A stretch of DNA of 64,000 nucleotides from Calditrichaceae bacterium (lineage in GTDB: Bacteria; Calditrichota; Calditrichia; RBG-13-44-9; J075): positions 41,941 through 105,940 of the forward strand of contig JABWBP010000004.1 in assembly GCA_013360445.1 (NCBI GenBank), read 5' to 3'. Below the pieces are notes generated by a model. It was given only the letters and a program-made list of their open reading frames with translations, made no database searches and was not told where the DNA came from. Below, piece after piece: positions 9,016 through 18,278 of this stretch (its first letter is position 1; each line of letters starts with the position of its first letter). A program made the translations under genes and the position numbers.

Positions 9016-11685
9016 TTAGAGTCCCAGGAAAGACAACCCGATTTCCACCCGCCGGGGGGGATAAAACCGGCTGGGATCAATCAACTGCGCCTGGTTGACG
9101 GAAGGAAACTGGGTATAATCCGGTGAACCGGTGGTGGAGAACACGAATCCATTTACAAAATGGGTATTAAAAAGGTTAAATATCCGGATAAAAGCTCCCA
9201 ATTGAGCGAATTTGATTTTAAAGAACTTTTCCGCCCGTAGATCCGCCAGGATGAAGCTGGATTTCCGCCCGGAATTGGTTTCCAAATCCGCCCCGAAGCC
9301 GGAACCGATTTGCGGAGTATAAGGCTGCCCGCTGCCCAATTTCAGAATGGCGCTGACGGAGTAATTTCCCGGCTTCGCCAGTACCGCGGTGGCGTTGAGG
9401 GTATGGAGCTGGTCCCAGTCGAAAGGAATGTCGCGCGGGCGGGGGTCTTTGCCGCCTTCCGCGCGGGTGGCGGTTTCCCGGGGATTGCTGGAATTTCCCC
9501 GGGCGACTTGCAGGGTGTAATCCACGGTGGTGCTGATCAAACCAACCGGTCGCTGGTCCAGCGAGACGGTGAATCCGTAAATATTTCCAAAGTCCACGTT
9601 GGTAAAGCGGGGATAATCCGCCACGTTATAGGTGGTCACGAATTCCACCCCTAACAGGTCGCGGATATCCTTGGAAAAAAGCGTAATCTCCAGGCCCACG
9701 TAATCGGTCACCGCCTGTTTGAAGCCGAATTCATATTGAATGGTTTTCTCCGGGCCTAAGTCCGGGTTTCCCATTACCCCGTAATCAATGGAGTTGGCCT
9801 GCAATTCATTGAGCACCGAATAATCCGCATTGCTGTAGAGATTGGCGAGGCCGGGCATTTGTGAAAAATGGCCGTAAGAGAAATACAAAGAAGAGGTGGA
9901 TGAGAGGGGATAGCTGAACCCGATGCGCGGGGAAAGCGAGGATTTGACGGTGGTGTTCTGCGGATACGATTCCGGGGCGCCCTGAATGGCGTTGGCGGGA
10001 TTTCTCAAATCGCTGGGCACCGTGGCCCGGGCGTCGAAATAGTCGTAGCGCAGCCCCGCCCGCAGGACGAAATCTCCCCACTCCACCCGATCTTGCAGAT
10101 AGAGCGCTCCCTGGCGGGGTTTGTAAGTTTGTACTCCCGGCTCGCCGGGGATGCTTTCCCGGGGCAGCAGCACCTGCACCCCGTTCACCGTGGTGGGGCG
10201 GAGGTAGCCGGGGCTGCCGAAGGTGACTTCCGATACCTGCGCTTCGATGCCGGTTTCGAGCAGGTGGTTGCGGGTCGCCTGCAGGGTAAAATCCCCCTTG
10301 AAAATCCCGGAATTGGTCTCCTGCTTGAACCTGCCTAAGTCAACCCCCTGGATCACCGCCCCGTATGCAAAGTTGGGATCGCTCTTCGGTTCCCCTGCTT
10401 CCAGGTAGCGGGGATCATATAAATCTTCATAAGTGAAATCGGTGTAATCGAAGTAATTCTGGCGCAGGTTCAGCCTGTAAAACATTTTCTCCGAAAGGGT
10501 GTGGGTCCAGTCCAGGCCGTGTGAAACCGAGAAGGTGGATTGGGTTTTAATGCCCTCGGGGTTTAAATAAAAGCCGTGATTGTAGAGCTGGCCTTCGATA
10601 TCGTTCAGAATGGCCTGGTAACTGATCTGGATGTTTTTGATCGCGCGATTGGCCAGTTTGAACTGCCCGCTCCATTCCTCGCTCCACTGCATATCGACAG
10701 TTGCCCCGTCGCCGGTAGGGAATTTTTCGCCGGTCTCGAAATTGTTTTCATCCGTGGGCATAAAAACCCGCTCTCCGTACAGATACCCATCGTTCATAAA
10801 GCGGCGCCCGCTGATCAAAAAGGTGGTTTTCGGAAGCGGCACGGGACCGCTGAGGGTGATCTGGTAGTTTTGAATCCGGCTGGGATTGATAGCGTCATTA
10901 TTGGGGTAGCGGTCCGTGTCCGTGGTATAATAATCTCCGCCATAGACTTCGCCGCTCCACTCGAACCGCTCCGATCCGGATTTCAGCACCGTGTTCACCA
11001 CCCCGGACATGGCCTGGCCATATTTGGCGTCGAAGGTTCCGCTGATCACCTGCACCTCTTCGATTACCGAGCGGTCTAAGCGCAGGGTGGAGGTATTGTC
11101 GTAGGGATTGTTCACGGAAACCCCGTCCACCTGGTACTGAACCTCTCCCAAACGCCCCCCGCGGAAGTGCCCGTCCACCACCCCGGCTTGCAGGTTGACG
11201 ATTTCATCGAGGGTTTGCACCGGCAACATGCGGATCTCCTGGGAATTTACCGAGGCAATGGAACTGGTGAGGTTGAATTCCACCAGCGGTTTTTGAGCGG
11301 TAACCACCACCTCTTCTCCGGCAACGGCTTCCTGGGCCAGCGCCGCGTCGATGCGGGTGGTTTTATCCGCCGAGACCCGCACGTTCTCCATCACCCTGGT
11401 CTGGTAGCCGATGTAGAAGAAGCGCATGGTGTAAGTGCCGGCGCGCACGTTCAGGATGACGTAGAACCCGTCCGTATCGGTGGCGGCCCCTAATTCGGTA
11501 TCGTCCAGGATGACATTGACCCCGATCAGGGGTTCGCCGTTGCTGTCTTTTACCTGGCCGGAGATTTTTCCGGTGGTTTGGGCGAAGAGAGGAAAAGCAA
11601 TTGTTAGAAGGAGAAGACTGGCCAGTAAGATGAATCCCAATCCTTTTGCAAGGCCGAAGCGAAGTTGATCATGGTAGCTATGCAT
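9016..11685 (-). CDS. TonB-dependent outer-membrane receptor with carboxypeptidase-regulatory-like N-terminal domain
   Basis: 889 residues. After the signal peptide (to LFAQ), residues about 40-125 read TGKISGQVKDSNGEPLIGVNV and TDGFYVILNVRAGTYTM, a CarboxypepD_reg-like domain as in SusC-type receptors. The plug follows with VVVTAQKPLVEFNLTSS, LDEIVNLQAGV, YQVDGVSVNNP and GTFDAKYGQAMSGVVNTV. The rest is a 22-strand barrel ending in SRFYPPRRVEIGLSFLGL. Such receptors import oligosaccharides or chelates across the outer membrane with energy from TonB-ExbBD. I start at the ATG at 11685 behind GAGGAGCGGTGG rather than at the TTG one codon upstream. Its place beside CBM9, LacI and ABC genes suggests a sugar substrate. 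Confidence 0.92.
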   Translation of the reverse strand: MHSYHDQLRFGLAKGLGFILLASLLLLTIAFPLFAQTTGKISGQVKDSNGEPLIGVNVILDDTELGAATDTDGFYVILNVRAGTYTMRFFYIGYQTRVMENVRVSADKTTRIDAALAQEAVAGEEVVVTAQKPLVEFNLTSSIASVNSQEIRMLPVQTLDEIVNLQAGVVDGHFRGGRLGEVQYQVDGVSVNNPYDNTSTLRLDRSVIEEVQVISGTFDAKYGQAMSGVVNTVLKSGSERFEWSGEVYGGDYYTTDTDRYPNNDAINPSRIQNYQITLSGPVPLPKTTFLISGRRFMNDGYLYGERVFMPTDENNFETGEKFPTGDGATVDMQWSEEWSGQFKLANRAIKNIQISYQAILNDIEGQLYNHGFYLNPEGIKTQSTFSVSHGLDWTHTLSEKMFYRLNLRQNYFDYTDFTYEDLYDPRYLEAGEPKSDPNFAYGAVIQGVDLGRFKQETNSGIFKGDFTLQATRNHLLETGIEAQVSEVTFGSPGYLRPTTVNGVQVLLPRESIPGEPGVQTYKPRQGALYLQDRVEWGDFVLRAGLRYDYFDARATVPSDLRNPANAIQGAPESYPQNTTVKSSLSPRIGFSYPLSSTSSLYFSYGHFSQMPGLANLYSNADYSVLNELQANSIDYGVMGNPDLGPEKTIQYEFGFKQAVTDYVGLEITLFSKDIRDLLGVEFVTTYNVADYPRFTNVDFGNIYGFTVSLDQRPVGLISTTVDYTLQVARGNSSNPRETATRAEGGKDPRPRDIPFDWDQLHTLNATAVLAKPGNYSVSAILKLGSGQPYTPQIGSGFGADLETNSGRKSSFILADLRAEKFFKIKFAQLGAFIRIFNLFNTHFVNGFVFSTTGSPDYTQFPSVNQAQLIDPSRFYPPRRVEIGLSFLGL

Positions 11686-11720
11686 CAATCCACCGCTCCT
11701 CTATAATGTTGTCTGAAATT

Positions 11721-11754
11721 GGCGGCAGGCCGGGAAATACCCGGGCCTGCTGCC
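11721..11754. terminator. Strong GC-rich hairpin between the CBM9-like and TonB genes
   Basis: GGCGGCAGGCCGGG, a five-base loop AAATA, then CCCGGGCCTGCTGCC form a stem of about 14 bp. It lies just upstream of the TonB gene on the minus strand. There is no long T run, so it could be an attenuator or a leader structure rather than a simple terminator. Confidence 0.5.
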
Positions 11755-11804
11755 GGAAATTGATCGCATAGAGGTAATTTGACAATGGCGCGCCAGGATT
11801 TTCT

Positions 11805-11909
11805 TTGTCAGGATTGACAGGATGATCGGGATTTTAAGTTGGATTTTTGCCCGATGGCTTATTCAATTGGGCAGCTCTAATCATGGGAATCCTGTTCATC
11901 CTGTCTAAA
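11805..11909. repeat. Inverted repeat of ACAGGAT words
   Basis: The left arm (11805-11834) contains GTCAGGATTGACAGGATG. The right arm (11878-11909) contains AATCCTGTTCATCCTGTC, which reads GACAGGATGAACAGGATT on the other strand. The arms share a seven-base period, and the 43-bp loop holds no recognisable gene. It lies downstream of the CBM9-like gene. Confidence 0.6.
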
Positions 11910-11936
11910 TCTCTGAACGTAGCATTATCAAGGCGC

Positions 11937-13838
11937 TCACCGGATCAGAACCATTTTCGCCACGTTGCTATCCAGCGATTTGCCGGTAGCGGGGCTGTTG
12001 ACCCGGATTTTGTAGAAATAAATGCCGGAGGAGAGATTCCGGGCGTCGAAACTCAAATCATGGGTTCCGGCGGCCTGGCTGGTCGCGTTTACACTGGCGA
12101 TCTCCTGGCCTAACACATTGAAAAACGACATTTCCACGTTGCCGGCAAAGGGAATGCTGTAGCGAATGGTGGTGTTGGGGTTGAAAGGATTGGGAAAGTT
12201 GCCGAGCAGTTCGATGGTGTTGGGCAGGGTCGCGAGCGGTTTGTCGCCTATTCCAACCAGCATTTCCGGATTCATGACCGCCCAGGGCACTGCCGGGCCG
12301 CCGTCATGCTCGCGGAAGAACCAGGTGCGGGTGCCGTAATCGCTGAGGGGATCTTCGAACGAATCGCCGTCCATCAGCATCACCCCGAAGAACAGCAGCT
12401 TGTCGCCCAGGTTCGAGGGATAGCCCAGGTAGGTGAGGTCTATCTTCATTTCCACGATAAACCCTTCATCCACATCGGTATTGTTGTTACAGGTGGTGTT
12501 GGGCTTCAGGGCCAGGGCGTATTGAGTGCTGCTGGAGTCGAGCATGGTAATCAGGTAATCCAGGGCCACCGGCTGGCAGGTGCCGTCGAGGCTGGCGGTT
12601 AGCGCCCGCATGAACATAATATTGTCATCGTTCGTTGCACCGCGGTCGCCGACAATGATGCGCACGCCGTCGCGGCGGTCATATTCATTGGTGCCCTGCA
12701 CTAACAGGTCGCGCACGTCCGCCGCAAAATAGAGATAGTGCTCCCGGAAGAACATCTTGATGGTCGCGTCGCCGCCGTTCAGCACCGGGGGACGGGGATT
12801 GCCGCCTAATTCCGGCTGGAATTGGCCGCTGCGATAGGGCCCGATACCGGGATAGCTATTGCGAACAGTTGCATCATCCCATTTGATATCAAAGCTATAG
12901 ACTTCCGTCTGCGACCAGACCGCATCGTTCAAAACCCCGTCGATTTGCGGTTCAGGCATCTGGATAGCGTTGGGCAGAACCACATCCGGTTCGAAATCCG
13001 GCAGCGCCCCGGAGTTGATGGTCACATTCGGATGGACATACACGCGGCCGGCATTGTTCGCATCGGCGTTGCCCCAGGGGTTCTGCCACCAGGTTCTCAT
13101 ACTGGCGATTCTCCCGGGAACCCCGGAGAAAACCCAGTCGCCATCCCAGATGGAGAAGTTGAATTCGATGACATCGCCGTTGGGATCGGAAGGATTATAT
13201 CCTAACAGGCTGACGTCAAAGCGCATCTCCACGGTCCAGCGCACGTCGGGGGTGGCATCATCGTTGGAAATCCCGTCCACCACGGTGCGGGCATCCCACG
13301 CCGCCCGCTGTTCCGGGGTTCGAGTGGTGTCATCAAAGTTCCCGTAACGGCCGATAAAGCGGGGCGGGGCGCCGGGAACGATCAAGGAGTCAATATTGAC
13401 ATACCACCAGGTGTAGAAATATTCCACCGCCGGGGTGGGCCGGTTGGCGCTGGCGCGGTCGCGGAGGTTCATCAGGAGGCCGTCCCAACGCGCCCAATCC
13501 GCAATGCCGCCTACCGAGGAGTCGGGAATGTCGAACCCCACCCAGAGATAGTTGCCATCGACCAGGAATTTCACCGTGGCGTTGGTGCCATCGAAGATCA
13601 CTTCCGGCTGAAATTCCGGGCGCCAGCCGCTGGTGGGTAAACCGGCGCTCTGGCCATAGACGATCTGTATTTCTTCCGCGGCAGCCCAGGCCGGTTCATT
13701 TAATGCCCCATCCATGGTAATCGTAGCGCCGGCTACGTTCCGCGCCCAAATGGCGTCCTGCCGCTGGGCCATTGCCGTTGACGCCAGGAGCAATAGCAGC
13801 GCTATGCTCAGCATCCCAAACAGTACTGATCGGTTCAT
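11937..13838 (-). CDS. Secreted CBM9-like (DOMON-fold) carbohydrate-binding protein with two modules and sorting tail
   Basis: 633 residues. I start at the ATG at 13838 (MNRSVLFGMLSIALLLLLAS), which has a signal peptide and a GGGG ribosome site ahead; the frame is open further upstream but overlaps the lacI end. Two modules each begin with the family signature: ITMDGALNEPAW near residue 42, and QIDGVLNDAVW in the middle. This is how CBM9/DUF1083-like sugar-binding sandwiches start. The tail runs from LLGNFPNPFNPNTTIRYSI to AKMVLIR. It probably sits on the cell surface and binds glycan ends. The gene begins 42 bp after lacI on the same strand, so it is likely transcribed from the LacI-operator promoter. 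Confidence 0.85.
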   Translation of the reverse strand: MNRSVLFGMLSIALLLLLASTAMAQRQDAIWARNVAGATITMDGALNEPAWAAAEEIQIVYGQSAGLPTSGWRPEFQPEVIFDGTNATVKFLVDGNYLWVGFDIPDSSVGGIADWARWDGLLMNLRDRASANRPTPAVEYFYTWWYVNIDSLIVPGAPPRFIGRYGNFDDTTRTPEQRAAWDARTVVDGISNDDATPDVRWTVEMRFDVSLLGYNPSDPNGDVIEFNFSIWDGDWVFSGVPGRIASMRTWWQNPWGNADANNAGRVYVHPNVTINSGALPDFEPDVVLPNAIQMPEPQIDGVLNDAVWSQTEVYSFDIKWDDATVRNSYPGIGPYRSGQFQPELGGNPRPPVLNGGDATIKMFFREHYLYFAADVRDLLVQGTNEYDRRDGVRIIVGDRGATNDDNIMFMRALTASLDGTCQPVALDYLITMLDSSSTQYALALKPNTTCNNNTDVDEGFIVEMKIDLTYLGYPSNLGDKLLFFGVMLMDGDSFEDPLSDYGTRTWFFREHDGGPAVPWAVMNPEMLVGIGDKPLATLPNTIELLGNFPNPFNPNTTIRYSIPFAGNVEMSFFNVLGQEIASVNATSQAAGTHDLSFDARNLSSGIYFYKIRVNSPATGKSLDSNVAKMVLIR

Positions 13839-13879
13839 GATAAATCCCCTGATTTTGGTTGAACGGTTAAATGGGTTAA

Positions 13880-14911
13880 TTAGAGTAAAAGTTGAGTCGT
13901 AGGATTTGCACATCCGCAGGAACCGCCGAGGATAACCCCCGCGGTGAGTTCTTCCCGGTAAGGGTAGCCGGGATTTACGTCGCCGGAAATCATTCGCAAT
14001 AAATAACGCACCGCTTTGCTGCCCAGCTCGAAAATGGGTACGTGGACGGTGGTGAGACGAGGGGTGAGCAAGCGGGAGAGAAAAATATCATCGAACCCGG
14101 TTATGGCGACGTCGCGGGGAATTTGAATATGGGAAGACCTGGCCGCTTCATACGCGCCCAGGGCCATCATGTCGTTTGCGGCAAAAATGGCGTCCGGTTT
14201 TTGGGGCTGGCTCATCAGGCGCATCAATCCGTAGTATCCCGCCTGAATGGTGAAATTCCCGGCCACAATTAGTTCCTCCTGCAAGGCAATTCCATGGGCG
14301 GACAATGCCTCTGTATAACCCTTGAAGCGCTCATCAGCGTCGCAATTGCCCTGGGGACCCTTGATGATGGCGATATTCCGAAAGCCGTGCCCGATCAAAT
14401 GTTCCACGATGGCCATGGCGCCCTGGTAATTATTTACGTTGAAGCTCACCATGCTATTGATCTGTTTGCTGGCATTGAGCAGAACGATGGGACGCTTGCT
14501 TTTTTTGAGCAATTCCACCACGCTGCTGTCCAACTCCGAGGCCATAAGGATCACCCCGTCCACCCGGCCGCTGCCCATAAACTCGATCAGGGTTTCCACG
14601 ATGTTACGCTGGCTGTGGGAGCTGGAAATCATCACAAAGCGGTTAGCCCGGTAGGCCTCTTCGTCGATGCTGTGAATGAGATCCATGAAAAACTCATCCA
14701 TCAATTCCGGGAGGATGACGCCGATGGTGTCGGTTTGGCGGCGGGAGAGTCCCCTGGCAATGGGGTTGGGTTTGTAATTGTATTCGCGGGCGATCTGGAT
14801 AATTCTACGGCGGGTTTCTTCTCTGACGGGGCCTTTGCCATTCAAAGTTCGGGAAACCGTCGCAATAGATACGCCGGCTTTCCGGGCAATTTCTTTGATG
14901 TCAATGTTCAT
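13880..14911 (-). CDS. LacI-family transcriptional regulator
   Basis: 343 residues. The N-terminal helix-turn-helix reads IKEIARKAGVSIATVSRTLN followed by the hinge helix (YNYKPNPIARGLSRRQTDTIGVILPEL). The periplasmic-binding-like effector domain follows, with GFRNIAIIKGP, DAIFAANDMMALGAY and VAITGFDDIFLSRLLTPRLTTV. Such proteins repress sugar-catabolic operons until a sugar binds. A perfect ATGTAAACGTTTACAT palindrome lies 68 bp upstream of its own start and an identical copy precedes the ABC binding-protein gene, so it very likely represses both itself and the transporter. The natural inducer is probably an oligosaccharide handled by the locus. Confidence 0.95.
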   Translation of the reverse strand: MNIDIKEIARKAGVSIATVSRTLNGKGPVREETRRRIIQIAREYNYKPNPIARGLSRRQTDTIGVILPELMDEFFMDLIHSIDEEAYRANRFVMISSSHSQRNIVETLIEFMGSGRVDGVILMASELDSSVVELLKKSKRPIVLLNASKQINSMVSFNVNNYQGAMAIVEHLIGHGFRNIAIIKGPQGNCDADERFKGYTEALSAHGIALQEELIVAGNFTIQAGYYGLMRLMSQPQKPDAIFAANDMMALGAYEAARSSHIQIPRDVAITGFDDIFLSRLLTPRLTTVHVPIFELGSKAVRYLLRMISGDVNPGYPYREELTAGVILGGSCGCANPTTQLLL

Positions 14912-14978
14912 GGCCGCCCCGGCTGTAAACGGTTTCTCAAGTGGTCTATCAAATTACGATAGTAATGAGATATATCGA

Positions 14979-14994
14979 ATGTAAACGTTTACAT
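14979..14994. promoter_or_regulatory. LacI-type operator (lacI-CBM9 promoter)
   Basis: ATGTAAACGTTTACAT is a perfect 16-bp palindrome with the central CG typical of LacI/GalR operators. It lies between the -10 box and the lacI start and is identical to the site at 18230-18245. Confidence 0.88.
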
Positions 14995-15004
14995 TTTACA
15001 AAAG

Positions 15005-15033
15005 AGTTTAACAATGCAACATTAATTTGTCAA
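15005..15033 (-). promoter_or_regulatory. Sigma70-type promoter of the lacI operon
   Basis: On the minus strand TTGACA (15028-15033) and TAAACT (15005-15010) are separated by exactly 17 bp. The operator begins 10 bp beyond the -10 box, where a bound repressor would block initiation. Confidence 0.75.
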
Positions 15034-15135
15034 GAAAAAAATATTTAACTGCCAAAAGTAACCGGTTTGAGGCCGTTTGCAGGCGGCCGCAGAGGATCGC
15101 CGCTTTTACCCTGCCCGGCAAGCCACCTGCCGCAC

Positions 15136-15969
15136 CTACTCCTTTACCCCTCCCAACAGAATACCCCGCAGGTAATATTTCTGCAGCGCCAGGAACACTA
15201 CCAGGATGGGGGTGATAGTGATGACCGAACCGGCCATCATCAATTCCGGGTCTTGTACATATTCGCCCAGGAGATTCGCCAGCGCAACCGGGAGGGTGTA
15301 CATGTTTTCCCGGGTCATCACGATCAGGGGCCATAAAAAATCATTCCAGGTACCCATAAAGGTGAACAGCGCCAGGGTTACCAGCACCGGCATGGAGAGG
15401 GGCAGGATGATTCGCCAGTAAATCAGGAAATCGCTGGCGCCGTCGATGCGCGCCGCTTCGATCAGGCTGTCCGGCACGCTTTTCAGGTATTGATGGATCA
15501 GGAAGATGCCAAAAATGCTGGCCATGCCGGGAAAAATGATCCCGAAATAGGTGTTCAGCAGGCCTAATTTGTTGAGCAGTAAAAATACCGGCAGCATGGT
15601 CACCTGCCCGGGGATGATCATGGAAGAGAGCAGCAGGGCAAACAGGGGCTTTTTGGCCCGGAAAGTGAATTTGGCGAACGCATACCCGGCCATGGAGTTG
15701 ACCAGCACGGAAACGAGCGTTACCGAAATCGCCAGTACCAGGCTGTTCAAAAAATAGCGTCCCAGGTTCATGCGCTCGAAGAGGGTGCGGTATTGCAGCA
15801 GGGTAAATTGGTCGGGAATGAATTTGGGCGGGAATACCGAGGCTTCCCCGGTTTGCATGAAGGAAGCGCTGAGCATCCAGATAAACGGCAGCACCGTAAT
15901 TATCGACACCAGCAGCATGGCCAGGTGAAAGAGCGCCGTAAGGATCATGATGCGGGTTTTAGGGTTCAC
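15136..15969 (-). CDS. ABC sugar transporter permease, MalG-type
   Basis: 277 residues counted from a GTG at 15969 whose GTGA overlaps the stop of the upstream permease. AGGA lies ahead, so translation is probably coupled; an ATG at 15948 is the alternative. Six membrane helices are visible, with the EAA loop EAARIDGASDFLIYWRIILP near residue 190 that contacts the ATPase. This is the inner-membrane partner of the MalF-type permease in carbohydrate ABC importers (CUT1). It is the third gene of the binding protein-permease-permease operon. No ATPase gene is in the window, so a shared multi-sugar ATPase encoded elsewhere is likely. The long open frame upstream to 16404 is the shadow of the preceding gene. 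Confidence 0.93.
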   Translation of the reverse strand: MNPKTRIMILTALFHLAMLLVSIITVLPFIWMLSASFMQTGEASVFPPKFIPDQFTLLQYRTLFERMNLGRYFLNSLVLAISVTLVSVLVNSMAGYAFAKFTFRAKKPLFALLLSSMIIPGQVTMLPVFLLLNKLGLLNTYFGIIFPGMASIFGIFLIHQYLKSVPDSLIEAARIDGASDFLIYWRIILPLSMPVLVTLALFTFMGTWNDFLWPLIVMTRENMYTLPVALANLLGEYVQDPELMMAGSVITITPILVVFLALQKYYLRGILLGGVKE

Positions 15970-16850
15970 AACGCTTCCTGGTATCTTTTTTGGATTGCCG
16001 ATTGCAGCAGCGCCAGGATTACTAAAATAAAGAACAGAACGAACGCGATGGCGCTGGAATAGCCCATTTGCCACCAGCGAAATCCCTGCTGGTAGAGATA
16101 CAGCACAATACTCAGGGTGGAATTTACCGGGCCGCCCTGGGTCATCACGTACGGCTCGGCGAAGAACTGGAAATACCCGATGATGGTAATCACGGTCACG
16201 AACACCGTGGTGGGGGCCAGTTGGGGAATGGTAACGTGGAGGTGCTGCTGCCACCAGTTCGCCCCGTCGATGCGGGCGGCTTCGTAGAGAGAGTCGGGGA
16301 TGGCTTGCAGCCCGGCCAGGAAGATCATCATGTTGTAGCCGAAATTTTTCCATACCGCCAGCAGAATCAGCGAGGGCATGGCCCAGGCGGAGCTGCCTAA
16401 CCAATCCACCGGCCCGAGGTTGAAAAAGGAGAGCAGGTAATTGAAAATCCCGAAACGGGGGTGGTACATGTAACGCCAGACCACCGCCACCGCCACCAGG
16501 GTGGTAATGACCGGCATAAAGAAGGCTAATCGAAAAAATTTTTTGAAGCGCAGCAATTTGGAGTTCAGGGCAATGGCCGCCGCCAGGGAGACCAGGATGG
16601 TGAGAGGCCCGCCCACCAGCACAAAATAGCCGGTATTGAAAAGGGCTTTCCAGAAAAGGGGATCGGAGAGCGCCCGGAGGTAGTTGCCGAAGAGAATGAA
16701 GCGGGCGCGATCCATGTTTCCCAGGGCATAAATATCGAAATCCGTGAGACTCATCAGCAGCGCCGCGCCCACCGGCAGGAAAAAGAAAATTAACAGCGTT
16801 GCCAGGGCGGGCGCCAGGAAAAAAAAGGGCGTATAGAGATTTTTATTCAT
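15966..16850 (-). CDS. ABC sugar transporter permease, MalF-type
   Basis: 294 residues with about six membrane helices. The EAA motif EAARIDGANWWQQHLHVTIP lies around residue 200. The family signature PYVMTQGGPVNSTLSIVLYLY lies near 235, as in UgpA/MalF-like CUT1 permeases. It takes up oligosaccharides or glycosides across the inner membrane together with the neighbouring MalG-type permease and binding protein. It starts 36 bp after the binding-protein stop and overlaps the next permease by four bases, a compact operon. Confidence 0.94.
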   Translation of the reverse strand: MNKNLYTPFFFLAPALATLLIFFFLPVGAALLMSLTDFDIYALGNMDRARFILFGNYLRALSDPLFWKALFNTGYFVLVGGPLTILVSLAAAIALNSKLLRFKKFFRLAFFMPVITTLVAVAVVWRYMYHPRFGIFNYLLSFFNLGPVDWLGSSAWAMPSLILLAVWKNFGYNMMIFLAGLQAIPDSLYEAARIDGANWWQQHLHVTIPQLAPTTVFVTVITIIGYFQFFAEPYVMTQGGPVNSTLSIVLYLYQQGFRWWQMGYSSAIAFVLFFILVILALLQSAIQKRYQEAL

Positions 16851-16886
16851 GTTGACCGTTAGTTATGACTTCACCACGAAGTAGAA

Positions 16887-18191
16887 CTATTCAACAGAAG
16901 TGATCAAATGGTTGGAAATCAGCCAGCGCCGTTTTTCCAGGATGCGATCGACGTCCCGGTTCAGCTGGGCAATCGCTTCATCGAGGGTGGCCTGGCCATA
17001 AACCGCTTTTTCCAGGTGCTCCTGGATTTTCACTGCAATCTGTTCCCATTCCGGGATGGGAGGGGTCGGCTGCACCGCTTCCAACTGTTGGAAAAACGCC
17101 CTCGCTTCCGGGTCGTTGCGCAGCTCCGGGGCTTCCCAGGCCCGGCGCACCGCGGGAAGGTCGCGGGTGATGCGGAAAAATTCCACCTGGGTTTCCGCGG
17201 TTGCTAAAAATTCGATGAACCGCCAGGCCGCCCCGGGGTAGGGTGAGTTCTTGAAAATCACCAGGCTGGCGCCCCCCGCCACGGAGTTCCGATTGAGCGC
17301 CCGGGGCATGGGAGCGGTACTCCATTTCCCCGCGATTTCCGGGGAGCGTTTGCGGATCTCATTGACGTTCCAGGGGCCGGTAATGGTCATGGCAAAGGTG
17401 GCGCTAGCAAATCCCTGGTAGATATTGACGAACTCGGTCATGGTGCGGGGAGCCAGCCCCTCCCGGAAAAAATCGAGATAGAACTTCAAAGCTTCCCGGT
17501 TGGCAGGCTCATCGAACGCGCCGTAGCAGTAGTTATCGCGCAGCAATCTTCCCCCGTTGCTCATCATCAAAATTGCCGGAACCTGCCAGTCGTTATAGAT
17601 CAGGGAAAAGAAGTTGGCGTAACGGGTTTCGCCGTTGGCGGCCGCCGCTTTGATCTTTTGGGAAATCTCCAGCCACTCCGCCCAGGTTTGGGGCGGGCGG
17701 GGATAACCCAGCGCCTCCAAAACATCCTTCCGGTAAAACAGCACCCGGGTATCCACGTACCAGGGAATGCCCAACACCCTCCCGTTGATCATATTGGTAT
17801 TCCAAATGCCCTCGAAAAATGCCTGCGGATGGATAACCTCCGAGCCGGCGATCAGGGAGTCGAGAGGGTAGAGCGCGTCCAGCGCCTGGAATTCCGGTAT
17901 CCAGGTGTTGCCAAGCTGGCAGAGGTCCGGGGTGGAATTGCCGGCAAAAGCGGTGAGCAGTTTTTCGTGCGCAGCGCCCCAGGGGATCGCCTGCACCTTG
18001 ACCCGGATTCCCGGGTTCAGGCGTTCAAATTGGGGAAGCAGGGATTTAATATGTTCACCTTCCGCGCCCATGGCCCAGAAGGTGATTTCAACCGGCTGGC
18101 TTCCGGATTCGTGGCAGGATAAAAAAAAGAGCGGGAGGATGCGAATGATACAACGCGAGATAATTCTGGATATTGAGGCGCCGCCGTGCAT
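16887..18191 (-). CDS. ABC sugar-binding lipoprotein (extracellular solute-binding family 1)
   Basis: 434 residues. The signal sequence ends in a lipobox-like LFFLSC, so the protein is probably anchored as a lipoprotein. Family-1 features follow: VEITFWAMGAEGEHIKSLLPQFERLNPGIRV, LCQLGNTWIPEF and VLGIPWYVDTRVLFYRKDVLEALGY. Late residues include EWEQIAVKIQEHLEKAVYG. It delivers sugars to the two permeases encoded next. The gene begins 39 bp after a perfect LacI-type operator and a good promoter, so it is the first gene of a repressed transport operon. Substrate not determinable from sequence. Confidence 0.93.
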   Translation of the reverse strand: MHGGASISRIISRCIIRILPLFFLSCHESGSQPVEITFWAMGAEGEHIKSLLPQFERLNPGIRVKVQAIPWGAAHEKLLTAFAGNSTPDLCQLGNTWIPEFQALDALYPLDSLIAGSEVIHPQAFFEGIWNTNMINGRVLGIPWYVDTRVLFYRKDVLEALGYPRPPQTWAEWLEISQKIKAAAANGETRYANFFSLIYNDWQVPAILMMSNGGRLLRDNYCYGAFDEPANREALKFYLDFFREGLAPRTMTEFVNIYQGFASATFAMTITGPWNVNEIRKRSPEIAGKWSTAPMPRALNRNSVAGGASLVIFKNSPYPGAAWRFIEFLATAETQVEFFRITRDLPAVRRAWEAPELRNDPEARAFFQQLEAVQPTPPIPEWEQIAVKIQEHLEKAVYGQATLDEAIAQLNRDVDRILEKRRWLISNHLITSVE

Positions 18192-18229
18192 AATTCCCCG
18201 CCTGATTTAGCGACCGGACATTGTCAAGA

Positions 18230-18245
18230 ATGTAAACGTTTACAT
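18230..18245. promoter_or_regulatory. LacI-type operator upstream of the ABC operon
   Basis: ATGTAAACGTTTACAT, identical to the site upstream of lacI. It lies four bases downstream of the -10 box and 39 bp before the binding-protein start. Confidence 0.88.
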
Positions 18246-18249
18246 CGCG

Positions 18250-18278
18250 AATTTAGAGCCGGGGCGCAAATTTGTCAA
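18250..18278 (-). promoter_or_regulatory. Sigma70-type promoter of the ABC transporter operon
   Basis: On the minus strand TTGACA (18273-18278) and TAAATT (18250-18255) are 17 bp apart, the same architecture as the lacI promoter, with the operator immediately downstream. Confidence 0.78.

Noticed and set aside
15970..16404. N-terminal extension of the MalG-type permease
   Set aside because: It is the out-of-frame shadow of the MalF-type gene. The GTGA overlap with an AGGA ahead gives a proper start at 15969.
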